Of a DNA stretch of 64,000 bases, positions 16,306 through 24,612 are shown piece after piece. Positions within the stretch are counted from its first letter, which is position 1; every line of letters begins with the position of its first letter. The translations under genes and the position numbers were made by a program. Source of the stretch: Sediminibacillus terrae (GTDB taxonomy: Bacteria; Bacillota; Bacilli; Bacillales; Amphibacillaceae). The DNA lies in the NCBI RefSeq assembly GCF_009602435.1, contig NZ_VZDQ01000027.1, positions 186,001 to 250,000 of the forward strand, read 5' to 3'. The notes under the pieces are model-generated. The model was not told where the DNA came from, did no database searches, and worked only from the letters and a program-made list of their open reading frames with translations.

Positions 16306-16378
16306 ATCAAAAATACCGAAGGAATGGTGTCATTGTTCGGTTTTTATTTGGAACACGATGCTTTTGTCCCAGGTTCTT
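16306..16378 (-). terminator. Repeat-type terminator (copy T9) of ykwC
   Basis: On the minus strand GGGACAAAAGCATCGTG leads into AAAAACCGAACAATG..., which pairs with the downstream CATTCCTTCGGTATTTTT. It begins just after the ykwC stop codon. Confidence 0.8.
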
Positions 16379-16383
16379 TTTTA

Positions 16384-17265
16384 TTAAGTTCTGAACAATC
16401 TGATCAATGCGTGCGTTCCGTCATCTTCGCCGCCAGATTCTGCCAACCTTTGATACAGCGACAGGGACAGCTCCAATCCAGGGGTGAGAAGCCCCATTTC
16501 TTGAGCAGACTCCAGGGCGATTTTCATGTCTTTAATAAAGTGTTTGACATAAAATCCCGGCTCATAGTCACCAGCAATCATCCTGGGGGCCAAATTGCTT
16601 AACGACCAGCTTCCTGCAGCCCCGGTAGAGATGCTGCTTAACACGCGTTCAGGATCAAGACCTGCCTTTTCTGCATACGTTATTGCTTCACACACACCGA
16701 TCATATTCGAAGCAATTGTAATCTGGTTACTCATCTTTGTGTGCTGACCAGAGCCGGCTGCCCCCTGATGTACAACATTGCTGCCAAGCACGTCGAAAAT
16801 CGGCTTGAGCTCTTGAAAGGCAGCTTCAGACCCGCCGGCCATGATTGCAAGTGTACCGTTTTTGGCCCCGATGTCGCCACCCGACACGGGTGCATCGACA
16901 GCTTCGATTCCTTTTTTCGCTGCTTCTTTATGAATTCTTTCAGCAAGCTTGGGCTTGGAAGTAGTCATATCGATGACATAACTGCCGGGCTTAGCGTGAG
17001 AAAGAATGCCGCTGTCACCGAAGTACACTTCTTCGACATCAGCGGGATAACCGACGATGGTGATGATCACATCTGAATCCGCCGCAAGGACAGCTGCGTT
17101 TTCTTTCCAAACGGCTCCAGCCTCCAAGAGTTCATCTGCCTTTGTTTTGGTCCGTGTATATATGTTCAAGGTAAAACCGGCTTCCATCAGGTTGGCAGCC
17201 ATGCTTTTCCCCATGACACCTGTACCGACAAAGCCAATGGTTGTTGTATCTTTTGCCAGGGTCAT
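16384..17265 (-). CDS. ykwC: Beta-hydroxyacid dehydrogenase family oxidoreductase (YkwC-like)
   Basis: The 293-residue NAD(P)-dependent enzyme of the 6-phosphogluconate/3-hydroxyisobutyrate dehydrogenase superfamily. The N-terminal Rossmann fold shows IGFVGTGVMGKSMAANLMEA. The substrate signature VDAPVSGGDIGAKNGTLAIM and the catalytic-lysine region (GAAGSGQHTKMSNQ) follow. The C-terminal helical domain ends at LIRLFRT. Its substrate is a small beta-hydroxy acid, not known exactly for YkwC. The ATG at 17265 is favoured by AAGGAAGG 7 bases before it, over GTG at 17271. It is transcribed alone and ends at a repeat-type terminator. Confidence 0.88.
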   Translation of the reverse strand: MTLAKDTTTIGFVGTGVMGKSMAANLMEAGFTLNIYTRTKTKADELLEAGAVWKENAAVLAADSDVIITIVGYPADVEEVYFGDSGILSHAKPGSYVIDMTTSKPKLAERIHKEAAKKGIEAVDAPVSGGDIGAKNGTLAIMAGGSEAAFQELKPIFDVLGSNVVHQGAAGSGQHTKMSNQITIASNMIGVCEAITYAEKAGLDPERVLSSISTGAAGSWSLSNLAPRMIAGDYEPGFYVKHFIKDMKIALESAQEMGLLTPGLELSLSLYQRLAESGGEDDGTHALIRLFRT

Positions 17266-17475
17266 ATCCACCCTTCCTTTCTGTTACTTAGTCCATAATT
17301 AGTTAATAATTCGATAAAAAAGAAAAAAATCCTTCCTGAAAAAACTCGATACTTCGACAAAAAATTTTTTAATCCAGCATTTATCGCGTGATGTCAGGCT
17401 TTGTTCCGAGTGAAAGAAAAATAGGGGAATTATTTGGATTGCAAGAAAAAAATGATTGTGATAAAGTCTTAATTA

Positions 17476-17522
17476 ACACAATATATTGTTTAGTTGTCTA
17501 AAATGAATACTATATGTTGATT
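17476..17522 (+). promoter_or_regulatory. Two NrdR boxes in the ribonucleotide reductase promoter
   Basis: ACACAATATATTGTTT at 17476-17491 and ATACTATATGTTGATT at 17507-17522 match the NrdR box consensus ACACWATATATWGTGT at about 14 and 12 of 16 positions. They are 31 bp apart (15-bp gap), the helical phasing expected for NrdR. A weak promoter (TTGTTT, 16 bp, TACTAT) overlaps both. Confidence 0.75.
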
Positions 17523-17526
17523 CTAT

Positions 17527-17700
17527 GCAAGATCAGGTGACACCTTGTCTTAAAAGGGAATCCGGTGAAAAACCGGAACTGTCCCCGCAACTGTAAGTGT
17601 GGACGAACGAGAAGTTCCACTAAACCGCTTTGCTTCACGGCGTCGGTTTGGGAAGGTCTCTAGTAGGAAGAAGCACGAGTCAGGAGACCTGCCTTTTCTT
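17527..17700 (+). ncRNA. Cobalamin (B12) riboswitch
   Basis: The leader contains the hallmark B12-box order. GGGAATCCGGTG...ACCGGAACTG is followed by TCCCCGCAACTGTAAGTG, a variable arm, and GAGTCAGGAGACCTGCC at the 3' side. A strong terminator 85 bases downstream acts as expression platform. It precedes the B12-independent class I ribonucleotide reductase operon, so cobalamin would be expected to shut the operon off. Confidence 0.95.
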
Positions 17701-17783
17701 GTAGCGTTTCATTTCTTCGGGGACTGGGGAGTGAAAACGATAGGGAAGAAGTGGCTGTTTATGCCACATTTACTGTCGTTTTC

Positions 17784-17815
17784 AATCCGTCCATGTCCCA
17801 TGGACGGATTTTTTG
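17784..17815 (+). terminator. Riboswitch-controlled terminator
   Basis: A perfect 12-bp stem, AATCCGTCCATG with CATGGACGGATT, three-base loop, then TTTTTG. It lies between the riboswitch aptamer and the reductase genes. Confidence 0.92.
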
Positions 17816-17945
17816 TATGCTCAAAAAACCTTTTACAGGAAGAGAGATACAAAATTTCTTAGGAGAATTCAACATCTTGTTAAGGCCAGACATCTATAAG
17901 GAAACTGGTCCCATGTGTTCATTTAGATAAAAGGAGGAGTAAGGA

Positions 17946-20198
17946 ATGATCGAAACAGAAGTTAAACAGAATGACTGGAAGAGCAAAATGAAAATGGTTC
18001 TGACCGGACGCTTTCCGGATTTGGATATTCAAGGTTTATTTGAGCATGGTGACAAAGTACTGGAGCAAAAACCATGGCTGCCGGATGATGAATGGATCCA
18101 CCAGTTGATTTTGGAGGCGCTGGCCAACTTGGACGAAAATGAACCGGATTGGACCTATGCAGCAGCGGCTTTATACGTGCAGCAGTTATACCAGGAGGCA
18201 GCCGAGAACAGAGGGTACGATCCTGGCAGGAAATATGGTCCATTTGGACAAGTCATCCGTCATTTGACGGACATCGGCATTTATGACCGCTTTCTGCTTG
18301 ATACATATAGTGAACAGGAGATTAAGGAACTGGAACAGACGATCGATCCTGACAAAGACAACATGTTCACGTACATCGGCCTCCGGACTTTGGCGGACCG
18401 TTATATCGCCAAAGATTATCAAGGCAAGGTGTATGAGCTGCCGCAGGAACGGTTCATGATCATTTGTATGACATTGATGAAAAATGAACCGGCAGAAAAA
18501 CGGCTAGACTTGATTAAAGAAGCGTATTGGGCATTGAGCAATCTGTACATGACGGTGGCTACTCCGACGCTTTCCAATGCCGGAAAAAGCTACGGTCAGC
18601 TGTCCAGCTGCTTTATTGACACAGTGGATGACAGTTTGCAGGGGATTTTCGACAGTAATACCGATATCGCCAACCTGTCCAAGAATGGCGGGGGAATCGG
18701 TGTTTACCTGGGGAAAATCCGCAGCCGGGGCAGTGCGATAAAAGGGTTCAGCGGTGCTTCGTCAGGTGTTTTGCCATGGATGAAACAGTTGAACAACACA
18801 GCGGTTAGTGTCGATCAGCTCGGTCAGCGCAAAGGGGCCATCTGTGTTTATCTGGATATTTGGCATAAAGACATATCTTCTTTTCTGGATGCGAAGTTGA
18901 ATAATGGGGATGAGCGGCTCCGGACCCACGATTTATTTACGGGAGTTTGTCTCCCCGACCTTTTCATGGAGCAGGTGGAAGCCAGAGAGAACTGGTACTT
19001 GTTCGACCCCCATGAAGTGCGGACGGTTATGGGGTATTCTCTCGAGGACTACTTTGACGAGTCGAAGGGCGATGGAAGCTTCCGGGAAAAATACTGGGAA
19101 TGTGTCCAGCACCCTCATTTAAGCAAGCAGGAAATCCCTGCGATTGACTTGATGAAACGGATTCTGAAAAGCCAGCTCGAAACCGGGGGTCCCTTCATGT
19201 TTTATCGGGATGAAGTCAATAGGCATAATCCGAACAGCCACCTCGGCATGATTTATTCGAGCAATCTTTGCACGGAAATCACGCAAAACCAAAGCCCGAC
19301 CGTGGTAGAAGAACAGCAGACCGTCGACGGGAAAATCGTCGTAAATAAACAACCCGGTGATTTTGTTGTCTGCAACTTGTCCTCCATCCATTTGGGCAGG
19401 GCGGTGACGGAAGGCGTTCTGGAACGATTGGTTCCTATCCAGGTGAGAATGCTGGACAACGTAATTGATTTGAATACGATTCCGGTTTTACAAGCACAGC
19501 TCACCAATCAAAAGTACCGTGCAGTCGGGCTTGGAACATTTGGATGGCATCATCTTCTTGCACTGAAGGGGATACGTTGGGAAAGCGAAGAAGCGGTGGC
19601 CTATGCGGACGAGCTGTATGAAAAAATAGCATTTTTGACAATCCGGTCCAGCATGGAACTGGCAAAAGAGAAAGGTGTTTGTGCTGCGTTTGAAGGTTCA
19701 GACTGGCAAACCGGAAAATACTTCGAAAATAAGGGTTATACCGCTGATACGGATTCGGACTACGATTGGTCCGACTTACAGAAACAGGTTCAGGAGCATG
19801 GAATCCGCAATAGCTATTTGATGGCAGTTGCACCGAATTCCTCGACATCTCTTATCGCGGGGAGCACCGCCAGTATTGATCCGATTTTCCAGAAGTTTTA
19901 TGCGGAGGAGAAAAAGGATTACAAAATTCCTGTGACCGCTCCTGATTTGAACGCGGATACCACCTGGTATTATAAATCGGCTTATTTTATCGATCAGCAC
20001 TGGAGTATCAAACAGAACGCAGCCAGACAGAAGCATATCGACCAGAGTGTATCCTTCAACATATACGTTCCGAACACCGTCCAGGCCAAAGAATTGCTGA
20101 GCCTTCATTTGGATGCCTGGGAATCGGGGCTTAAAACAACCTATTATTTACGGTCGACATCATCGGAATTGATCGACTGTGAATCATGTTCCAGCTAA
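17946..20198 (+). CDS. nrdA: Ribonucleoside-diphosphate reductase, alpha subunit (class I)
   Basis: The 750-residue catalytic subunit reduces ribonucleoside diphosphates to deoxy forms with the radical supplied by the next gene's product. Visible active-site parts are SSCF and VCNLSS (redox cysteine pair), NLCTEI (thiyl radical Cys and Glu), PNSST (phosphate binding), TTYYLRS (tyrosine pair of the radical path) and the C-terminal CESC shuttle. The N-terminus lacks the usual VxKRDG part of an ATP-cone. No nrdI is adjacent, so class Ia is favoured over Ib; nrdE would be the name in the other case. AAAGGAGGAG precedes the ATG. Regulation is by NrdR boxes and a B12 riboswitch. Confidence 0.93.
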   Translation: MIETEVKQNDWKSKMKMVLTGRFPDLDIQGLFEHGDKVLEQKPWLPDDEWIHQLILEALANLDENEPDWTYAAAALYVQQLYQEAAENRGYDPGRKYGPFGQVIRHLTDIGIYDRFLLDTYSEQEIKELEQTIDPDKDNMFTYIGLRTLADRYIAKDYQGKVYELPQERFMIICMTLMKNEPAEKRLDLIKEAYWALSNLYMTVATPTLSNAGKSYGQLSSCFIDTVDDSLQGIFDSNTDIANLSKNGGGIGVYLGKIRSRGSAIKGFSGASSGVLPWMKQLNNTAVSVDQLGQRKGAICVYLDIWHKDISSFLDAKLNNGDERLRTHDLFTGVCLPDLFMEQVEARENWYLFDPHEVRTVMGYSLEDYFDESKGDGSFREKYWECVQHPHLSKQEIPAIDLMKRILKSQLETGGPFMFYRDEVNRHNPNSHLGMIYSSNLCTEITQNQSPTVVEEQQTVDGKIVVNKQPGDFVVCNLSSIHLGRAVTEGVLERLVPIQVRMLDNVIDLNTIPVLQAQLTNQKYRAVGLGTFGWHHLLALKGIRWESEEAVAYADELYEKIAFLTIRSSMELAKEKGVCAAFEGSDWQTGKYFENKGYTADTDSDYDWSDLQKQVQEHGIRNSYLMAVAPNSSTSLIAGSTASIDPIFQKFYAEEKKDYKIPVTAPDLNADTTWYYKSAYFIDQHWSIKQNAARQKHIDQSVSFNIYVPNTVQAKELLSLHLDAWESGLKTTYYLRSTSSELIDCESCSS

Positions 20199-20214
20199 GG
20201 AGAGGAGATCGACA

Positions 20215-21258
20215 ATGGTTGTATCACTGAATAAACGGAATATCATGGACAAGACTGCACCGAACAATTCTACTAGTATTATCAACGGGAAAAGCTCCAA
20301 TATTCTCAATTGGGATGATGTCCGATTCGCCTGGGCATACCCGAAATATAAAAAAATGCTTTCGAATTTTTGGACCCCCTTTGAAATCAACATGTCGCAG
20401 GATATGCGGCAATTTCCGGGATTGTCTGACGAGGAAAGGGACGCTTTTTTGAAAATAATCGGATTATTGGCTTTGTTAGACAGTATCCAAACTGATTATG
20501 CCGGGAAGGTTGCGGATTATTTAACGGATTCGAGTCTGAATGCTCTCATGATCATTCTCGCTCAGCAGGAAGTCATTCACAACCACTCTTATTCCTATGT
20601 CTTATCCAGCCTTGTATCCAAACAGGAGCAGGACGAAGTGTTCGAATTTTGGCGGACGGAGCCCATTTTGGAAAAGCGCAATGATTTCATCACCGATGGT
20701 TATCGGGCATTCGCAGAAGAACCGACGGTAGATAATCTGCTGAAATCCGTTGTTTTCGATGTAATACTTGAGGGACTGTTCTTTTATTCCGGTTTTGCCT
20801 TTTTCTATCATCTGGCAAGGAATCAAAAGATGGTCGCCACCTCTACGATGATCAATTACATCAATCGCGATGAACAGCTGCATGTCGATTTGTTTGTACG
20901 GATTTTCAAAGAAGTGCTCACGGAGCATCCAGAATATGACACAAAGGAATTGGAAACATTTGTACAAGACACCTTTAAGCAAGCGGTGCATCTGGAGACG
21001 GAATGGGCCCGCCACATAATCGGCAACAAAATCGATGGCATTTTGCTGGAGGACGTGGAAAATTATATTAAGTTTTATGCCAATACACGCTGTAAACAGC
21101 TTGGCTATGAAAAACCGTATCCGGAAATAACCAAAAATCCGCTCCGCTGGATAAAAGCATATGAAGAAGTGGATCTGGGCAAGTCGGATTTCTTTGAACA
21201 GAAGTCGAGACAGTATACCAAAGTAAATTACACCGATAATGGTTTTGACGATTTATAA
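20215..21258 (+). CDS. nrdB: Ribonucleoside-diphosphate reductase, beta subunit (class I)
   Basis: The 347-residue radical-generating subunit. Dimetal ligands and radical tyrosine are visible: an Asp in LLDSIQTDYAG, Glu-x-x-His-x-x-x-Tyr in QEVIHNHSYSYV, Glu in DVILEGLFFYSG and Glu-x-x-His in NRDEQLHVDLF. The tyrosine-radical position is intact. The ATG at 20215 is chosen because AAGGAGAGGAG lies just before it; an in-frame GTG at 20179 would overlap the alpha gene. The C-terminal tail ends KVNYTDNGFDDL, carrying the tyrosine that passes the radical. Co-transcribed with the alpha subunit, 16 bases apart. Confidence 0.93.
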   Translation: MVVSLNKRNIMDKTAPNNSTSIINGKSSNILNWDDVRFAWAYPKYKKMLSNFWTPFEINMSQDMRQFPGLSDEERDAFLKIIGLLALLDSIQTDYAGKVADYLTDSSLNALMIILAQQEVIHNHSYSYVLSSLVSKQEQDEVFEFWRTEPILEKRNDFITDGYRAFAEEPTVDNLLKSVVFDVILEGLFFYSGFAFFYHLARNQKMVATSTMINYINRDEQLHVDLFVRIFKEVLTEHPEYDTKELETFVQDTFKQAVHLETEWARHIIGNKIDGILLEDVENYIKFYANTRCKQLGYEKPYPEITKNPLRWIKAYEEVDLGKSDFFEQKSRQYTKVNYTDNGFDDL

Positions 21259-21265
21259 TAGGAGG

Positions 21266-21299
21266 AAAATCCCTGCTGTTCATCAGTGAGGGATTTTTC
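21266..21299 (+). terminator. Terminator of the ribonucleotide reductase operon
   Basis: AAAATCCCT pairs with AGGGATTTT, with a helper CTG/CAG inside, followed by T-rich sequence. It begins 7 bases after the nrdB stop. Confidence 0.85.
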
Positions 21300-21318
21300 T
21301 ATTTCGTTGTACCAGGAC

Positions 21319-21525
21319 ATTGTCTGTGGATAATGATTGGCTGAAACAGCCGAGTCCAGCTCCTGCGCCTACCCACTCGAAGTCTTAAGACCGCCCTTTG
21401 TATGGCAAAAAAGCGCCACGACGGAGCCGTCCTTAAGCTTGTCGGAGGCTCAAACGATGTGGGTCATGCAGGCGTGGCGGCTTTAGCCTGTACTCCTTTA
21501 AACAGGCGCTTCCGCTTTTGTCCAA
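21319..21525. repeat. REP-like intergenic palindrome, copy R1
   Basis: It begins TTGTCTGTGGATAATGATTG, which recurs at 42660, then GTCCAGCTCCTGCGCCTAC ... TCTTAAG ... CTTAAGCTTGTCGG ... AGGCGCTTCCGCTTTTGTCC. This resembles the abundant 'CCAGCGCCTA...GGCGCTTCCGC' repeats in Bacillaceae. It fills most of the gap between nrdB and the acetyltransferase gene. Confidence 0.75.
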
Positions 21526-21620
21526 AACCTCCCACTTTACAAATTTGATGGCATTGGAGAAAGTTATACTGTACACATATACTTTGCTGTCTTGCCGCAT
21601 GCTAAACAAGGAGGATTTAG

Positions 21621-22073
21621 ATGGACTGGATTCGCAAGTCATTTGGTGAGTTGGATGCAAAAGAATTATATACCATCATTAAAACAAGGGTCGATGTTTT
21701 TGTCGTTGAACAGCGTTGTCCATACCATGAGCTGGATGGACATGATGATAGTGCCGACCATTTATTCTGCAAGGATGGGGAAAAAATTGTGGCTTATGCA
21801 CGTCTGCTTCCGAAAGGGACGGTGTACGAACAGGCTTCCATCGGCAGGGTGCTGGTTCATAAGCAGTACCGAAGACAAGGTTATGCCAGAGAGCTATTGG
21901 AAAGAGCAATATCCCATATAACCGATCAGTGGCAGGAAGCGGCCATAAAAATCCAGGGTCAGGAATACCTGAGGCACTTTTATGCCTCCTTTGGTTTTAA
22001 CGAAATATCCGATGTCTATCTAGACGATGGAATCCCTCACGTCGACATGCTGCTCACCACTTTACCGAAGTAA
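21621..22073 (+). CDS. elaA: ElaA-type GNAT acetyltransferase
   Basis: The 150-residue product has the ElaA layout: SFGELDAKELYTIIKTRVDV, FVVEQRCPYHELDGHDDSA, then the acetyl-CoA site IGRVLVHKQYRRQGYARELL and QGQEYLRHFYASFGF. ElaA proteins are GCN5-related N-acyltransferases whose physiological substrate is unknown. AGGAGG stands 7 bases before the ATG. It appears to be a single-gene unit in the same direction as its neighbours. Confidence 0.9.
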   Translation: MDWIRKSFGELDAKELYTIIKTRVDVFVVEQRCPYHELDGHDDSADHLFCKDGEKIVAYARLLPKGTVYEQASIGRVLVHKQYRRQGYARELLERAISHITDQWQEAAIKIQGQEYLRHFYASFGFNEISDVYLDDGIPHVDMLLTTLPK

Positions 22074-22206
22074 TATGGTACCACAGTGGGGGTCAGTCCC
22101 CTGCCGGTAGTCCTTGACGAATTTCCATAATCTTGACTGGTTGGCGGTTTGTTTTCGGATATACTAAGACTGTTCTGCATGATCGTTCATTGCAGGAGGC
22201 GATAAT

Positions 22207-22908
22207 GTGCTAACGCAACGACAAGTGCAAAAGTGTGAGAAGATGTTAACAGAACGCAAGCGTCACCTGGCCGATCATCTTGAAGACCACTATGGAACGC
22301 AGTATGAATTGATCAAGGAATCAATGGGAGAGCTATCGAATTATGATAACCATCCTGGCGACCATGGATCAGAGCTTTTTGAACGGGAAAAGGATATAGC
22401 CTTGAATGATCATGCAGAACGGGAAATGAAAGATATCAACCATGCTTTGGCTGCGATACAAAATGGGCAGTATGGTGTTTGTGAAGTGTGCGGCAAAGAC
22501 ATTGCGTTTGAACGACTGGAAGCGATGCCGACCACCACACGGTGCCTGGAACACGCCGAAGATGATATTTCCAACGACCGGCCGGCAGAAGAAGATGTCT
22601 TCCACCCAAGTGTCAACGAAATGGAGACAGAAGTAGAGGAAGAAGAATCCACTATTTTTGATGCAGAGGATTCCTGGCAGCGGGTTGCAAAGTATGGATC
22701 TTCCGAAAGCCCATCCGACTTTTACGACACAGAAAAGGATTATGAGGATATGTTTTTCAATTCTGACGAGCTTGTTAGTGCTGCGGAAGAAATCGAAAAC
22801 TTTTTGACAGCCGATATCGATGGGAAATTCAGCGGCGTGAACCCCGCGCACGAAAAATACGAAGACTACCTCGACGAAAACGAAGTAAACTCCATCCTTT
22901 ATGATTAG
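22207..22908 (+). CDS. yteA: YteA-family protein with DksA/TraR zinc finger
   Basis: The 233-residue acidic protein has an N-terminal helical part (LTQRQVQKCEKMLTERKRHL). A DksA-like zinc finger (CEVCGKDI ... TTRCLEHA, residues ~96-120, third Cys and a His completing the site) follows. A long acidic C-terminal region (EEDVFHPSVNE, EEEESTIFDAEDSWQ) ends with ENEVNSILYD. YteA-type proteins are grouped as sporulation-related in Bacillus; by analogy with DksA they may touch RNA polymerase, but this is inference. The start is GTG with AGGAGGCG 7 bases upstream. Confidence 0.88.
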   Translation: MLTQRQVQKCEKMLTERKRHLADHLEDHYGTQYELIKESMGELSNYDNHPGDHGSELFEREKDIALNDHAEREMKDINHALAAIQNGQYGVCEVCGKDIAFERLEAMPTTTRCLEHAEDDISNDRPAEEDVFHPSVNEMETEVEEEESTIFDAEDSWQRVAKYGSSESPSDFYDTEKDYEDMFFNSDELVSAAEEIENFLTADIDGKFSGVNPAHEKYEDYLDENEVNSILYD

Positions 22909-22932
22909 AATGAAAGGCAAAAGCGACTGAAA

Positions 22933-22967
22933 AGCTGCACCCCCGAAACCGGGGGTGGTTGCTTTTT
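22933..22967 (+). terminator. Terminator after yteA
   Basis: CACCCCC/GGGGGTG stem with flanking AGC/GCT and a TTTTT tail. Confidence 0.85.
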
Positions 22968-23002
22968 ATCGAGGGAATTGGGCACAGCGAGGACCTGGAA
23001 GC

Positions 23003-23070
23003 TTAGTGGCCATAACAAAACTGAACGTTGAATCGAAATCCTGAACTTTCGATTCAGCGTTCGGTTTTTG
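23003..23070. terminator. Repeat-type terminator (copy T2)
   Basis: A lead AGCTTAGTGGCCATAACAAA precedes a long imperfect stem (ACTGAACGTTGAATCGAAA against TTTCGATTCAGCGTTCGGT). It separates yteA from the convergent acetyltransferase genes and could serve both strands. Confidence 0.7.
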
Positions 23071-23088
23071 CGATTTTATAAGAAATCC

Positions 23089-23487
23089 CTATTTTTTTCT
23101 AGGTATGAGAAAAGCGTTGTTGGCTTGTTGAAAACCTGCTTTAGGATAGTATTCCATTGCCGAAGGGGCAGAAAGCAGAATCAAAGCTGTTCCTTCACCG
23201 ATTTCCGTCTGCACCCGGGAAACCAAATGGCTTCCAACGCCTTGATGCTGGTACTGCTTATCGACTGCCAAATCTGACAAGTAACAGCAATAGCAAAAAT
23301 CTGTCAAAGCTCTGGCAATGCCGATCAGCTTACCATTATCCCGTGCTGTAACCAGTAAGTCTGCTTGCTCGATCATTTTCCCCATCCGCTCCAGATCCTC
23401 ATAAGGGCGGTTTATCCCGGAGGACGCAAACACCTCTGCCAGTTCCCTGCTCAATACCTGTTCACCGATTGCGTATTGTATAGTCAA
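23089..23487 (-). CDS. GNAT family N-acetyltransferase
   Basis: The 132-residue product has the acetyl-CoA binding loop LAVDKQYQHQGVGSHLVSRV. A GNAT C-terminus ends in PSAMEYYPKAGFQQANNAF, where the tyrosine is the usual general acid position. Start is TTG with GGGGGAG upstream. It lies 26 bases after another GNAT gene on the same strand, so the two are probably an operon. The cysteine-rich stretch DFCYCCYLSDL is characteristic of small GNATs of this subgroup. The substrate is unknown. Confidence 0.88.
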   Translation of the reverse strand: MTIQYAIGEQVLSRELAEVFASSGINRPYEDLERMGKMIEQADLLVTARDNGKLIGIARALTDFCYCCYLSDLAVDKQYQHQGVGSHLVSRVQTEIGEGTALILLSAPSAMEYYPKAGFQQANNAFLIPRKK

Positions 23488-23513
23488 TGTAACTCCCCCT
23501 TATTTAATCTATT

Positions 23514-23969
23514 TCAGGTTAACTGCTTGGATAGCCGGATCATGTCCCTGCAAATGATTCCATTTTCTTCTATCGGATCCTCATAATGGTCTGTGAAAAA
23601 GTCCTTGATAATAGCTTGCATGGAAAAACCACACTTTTGATACAGAGCAAGTTGGCCGAGACTTGAATTCCCGGTTCCGATTTCAATATGTTCGAACCCC
23701 ATGCTTTCAGCTACCTTAATGGCATGCTCGATCAGTTTGCGGCCGATTCCTTCGTTTTGACGATCTGGATGGACCGCGATATTGGCAATTTCGGCTATTT
23801 CCGATGATTTATTGATCAGTACATAGACTCCGATCAGGGATCCCCTTTGATAGGCACCATAACAATGTCCATCTTTCAGGTAATTCTCGACGATCTGTTG
23901 ATTTGGATCTGCCAATAACAATAAATCCATAGGAGCTTGTTCTCTGTCAGTGATTTGATTTATTTCCAT
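23514..23969 (-). CDS. GNAT family N-acetyltransferase (YvbK-like)
   Basis: The 151-residue product has the motif A loop IAVHPDRQNEGIGRKLIEHA. The late region IEIGTGNSSLGQLALYQKCG resembles B. subtilis YvbK. It ends with EENGIICRDMIRLSKQL, also typical of that group. It heads a two-gene acetyltransferase operon. GGGGGAGA precedes the ATG. The substrate cannot be inferred, though YvbK-like enzymes are sometimes linked to small-molecule resistance. Confidence 0.88.
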   Translation of the reverse strand: MEINQITDREQAPMDLLLLADPNQQIVENYLKDGHCYGAYQRGSLIGVYVLINKSSEIAEIANIAVHPDRQNEGIGRKLIEHAIKVAESMGFEHIEIGTGNSSLGQLALYQKCGFSMQAIIKDFFTDHYEDPIEENGIICRDMIRLSKQLT

Positions 23970-24165
23970 TGTCTCTCCCCCTGTTTTCGTTATGGAAAAG
24001 GTAACTGAATCTGTACTTCCAGCTCTGTAAATGACTGAAAGGCATTAATCGGTATGAAGGATAAGCAAATCTGCGCTTTTTTCATTGTATCAAATTATCG
24101 GTGTTTGATGCCGGAGAGCGATGGGAAAATGAATAAAACGATTCCGTTCCGGAGGGGATGCTACC

Positions 24166-24456
24166 GTGAGCAGTTTGTTTTTGTTGTTGCTGTTTATTCT
24201 CAGCCTGGTTTATTTGGCCGTCAAACATAGAAAGACGATCCGTAGCTCGCACCCGCTTGCAATCGCGGGAACTGTTTTCTTGTTTGTAATGGAAGCCGTC
24301 GTGGCTTTTGTTTGTTTTTACTATGGTGGCCAGTGGCTGGCCGGCCATGTTGATAATAACTTTGCGCTGGTGATATTGCAGTTTGTCCTCTTGTTTGCAT
24401 TGATTGTTGTGTGTCTGGGCATTCTGAGGAAAATCCTCAAGCAAATGGAAAAATAA
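24166..24456 (+). CDS. Small three-helix membrane protein
   Basis: The 96-residue product has three hydrophobic segments: residues ~2-20 (SSLFLLLLFILSLVYLAV), ~32-56 (AIAGTVFLFVMEAVVAFVCF) and ~66-86 (FALVILQFVLLFALIVVCLG). It ends with a basic tail (RKILKQMEK). Start is GTG with CCGGAGGGG ahead. No family is recognised. It is a single-gene unit between divergent acetyltransferases and a convergent htrA, closed by a strong bidirectional terminator. Confidence 0.65.
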   Translation: MSSLFLLLLFILSLVYLAVKHRKTIRSSHPLAIAGTVFLFVMEAVVAFVCFYYGGQWLAGHVDNNFALVILQFVLLFALIVVCLGILRKILKQMEK

Positions 24457-24465
24457 GTTTGTATA

Positions 24466-24504
24466 AAAAATCGGCATCTGCTTCTAAAGCAGATGCCGAT
24501 TTTT
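24466..24504. terminator. Strong bidirectional terminator
   Basis: An 18-bp perfect stem, AAAAATCGGCATCTGCTT with its complement, closes a 3-base loop. A and T runs on both sides let it end the small membrane protein gene (plus) and htrA (minus). Confidence 0.95.
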
Positions 24505-24612
24505 CAAAAAGAGGAGGATCATTACAATTGCCAGCCTGCATTTAAAACAGACTGGACTATCTATATAAGACCCCGGCGTTCGGGGGAGGTGTCCGCCGAG
24601 GTTTGTTTGTTA

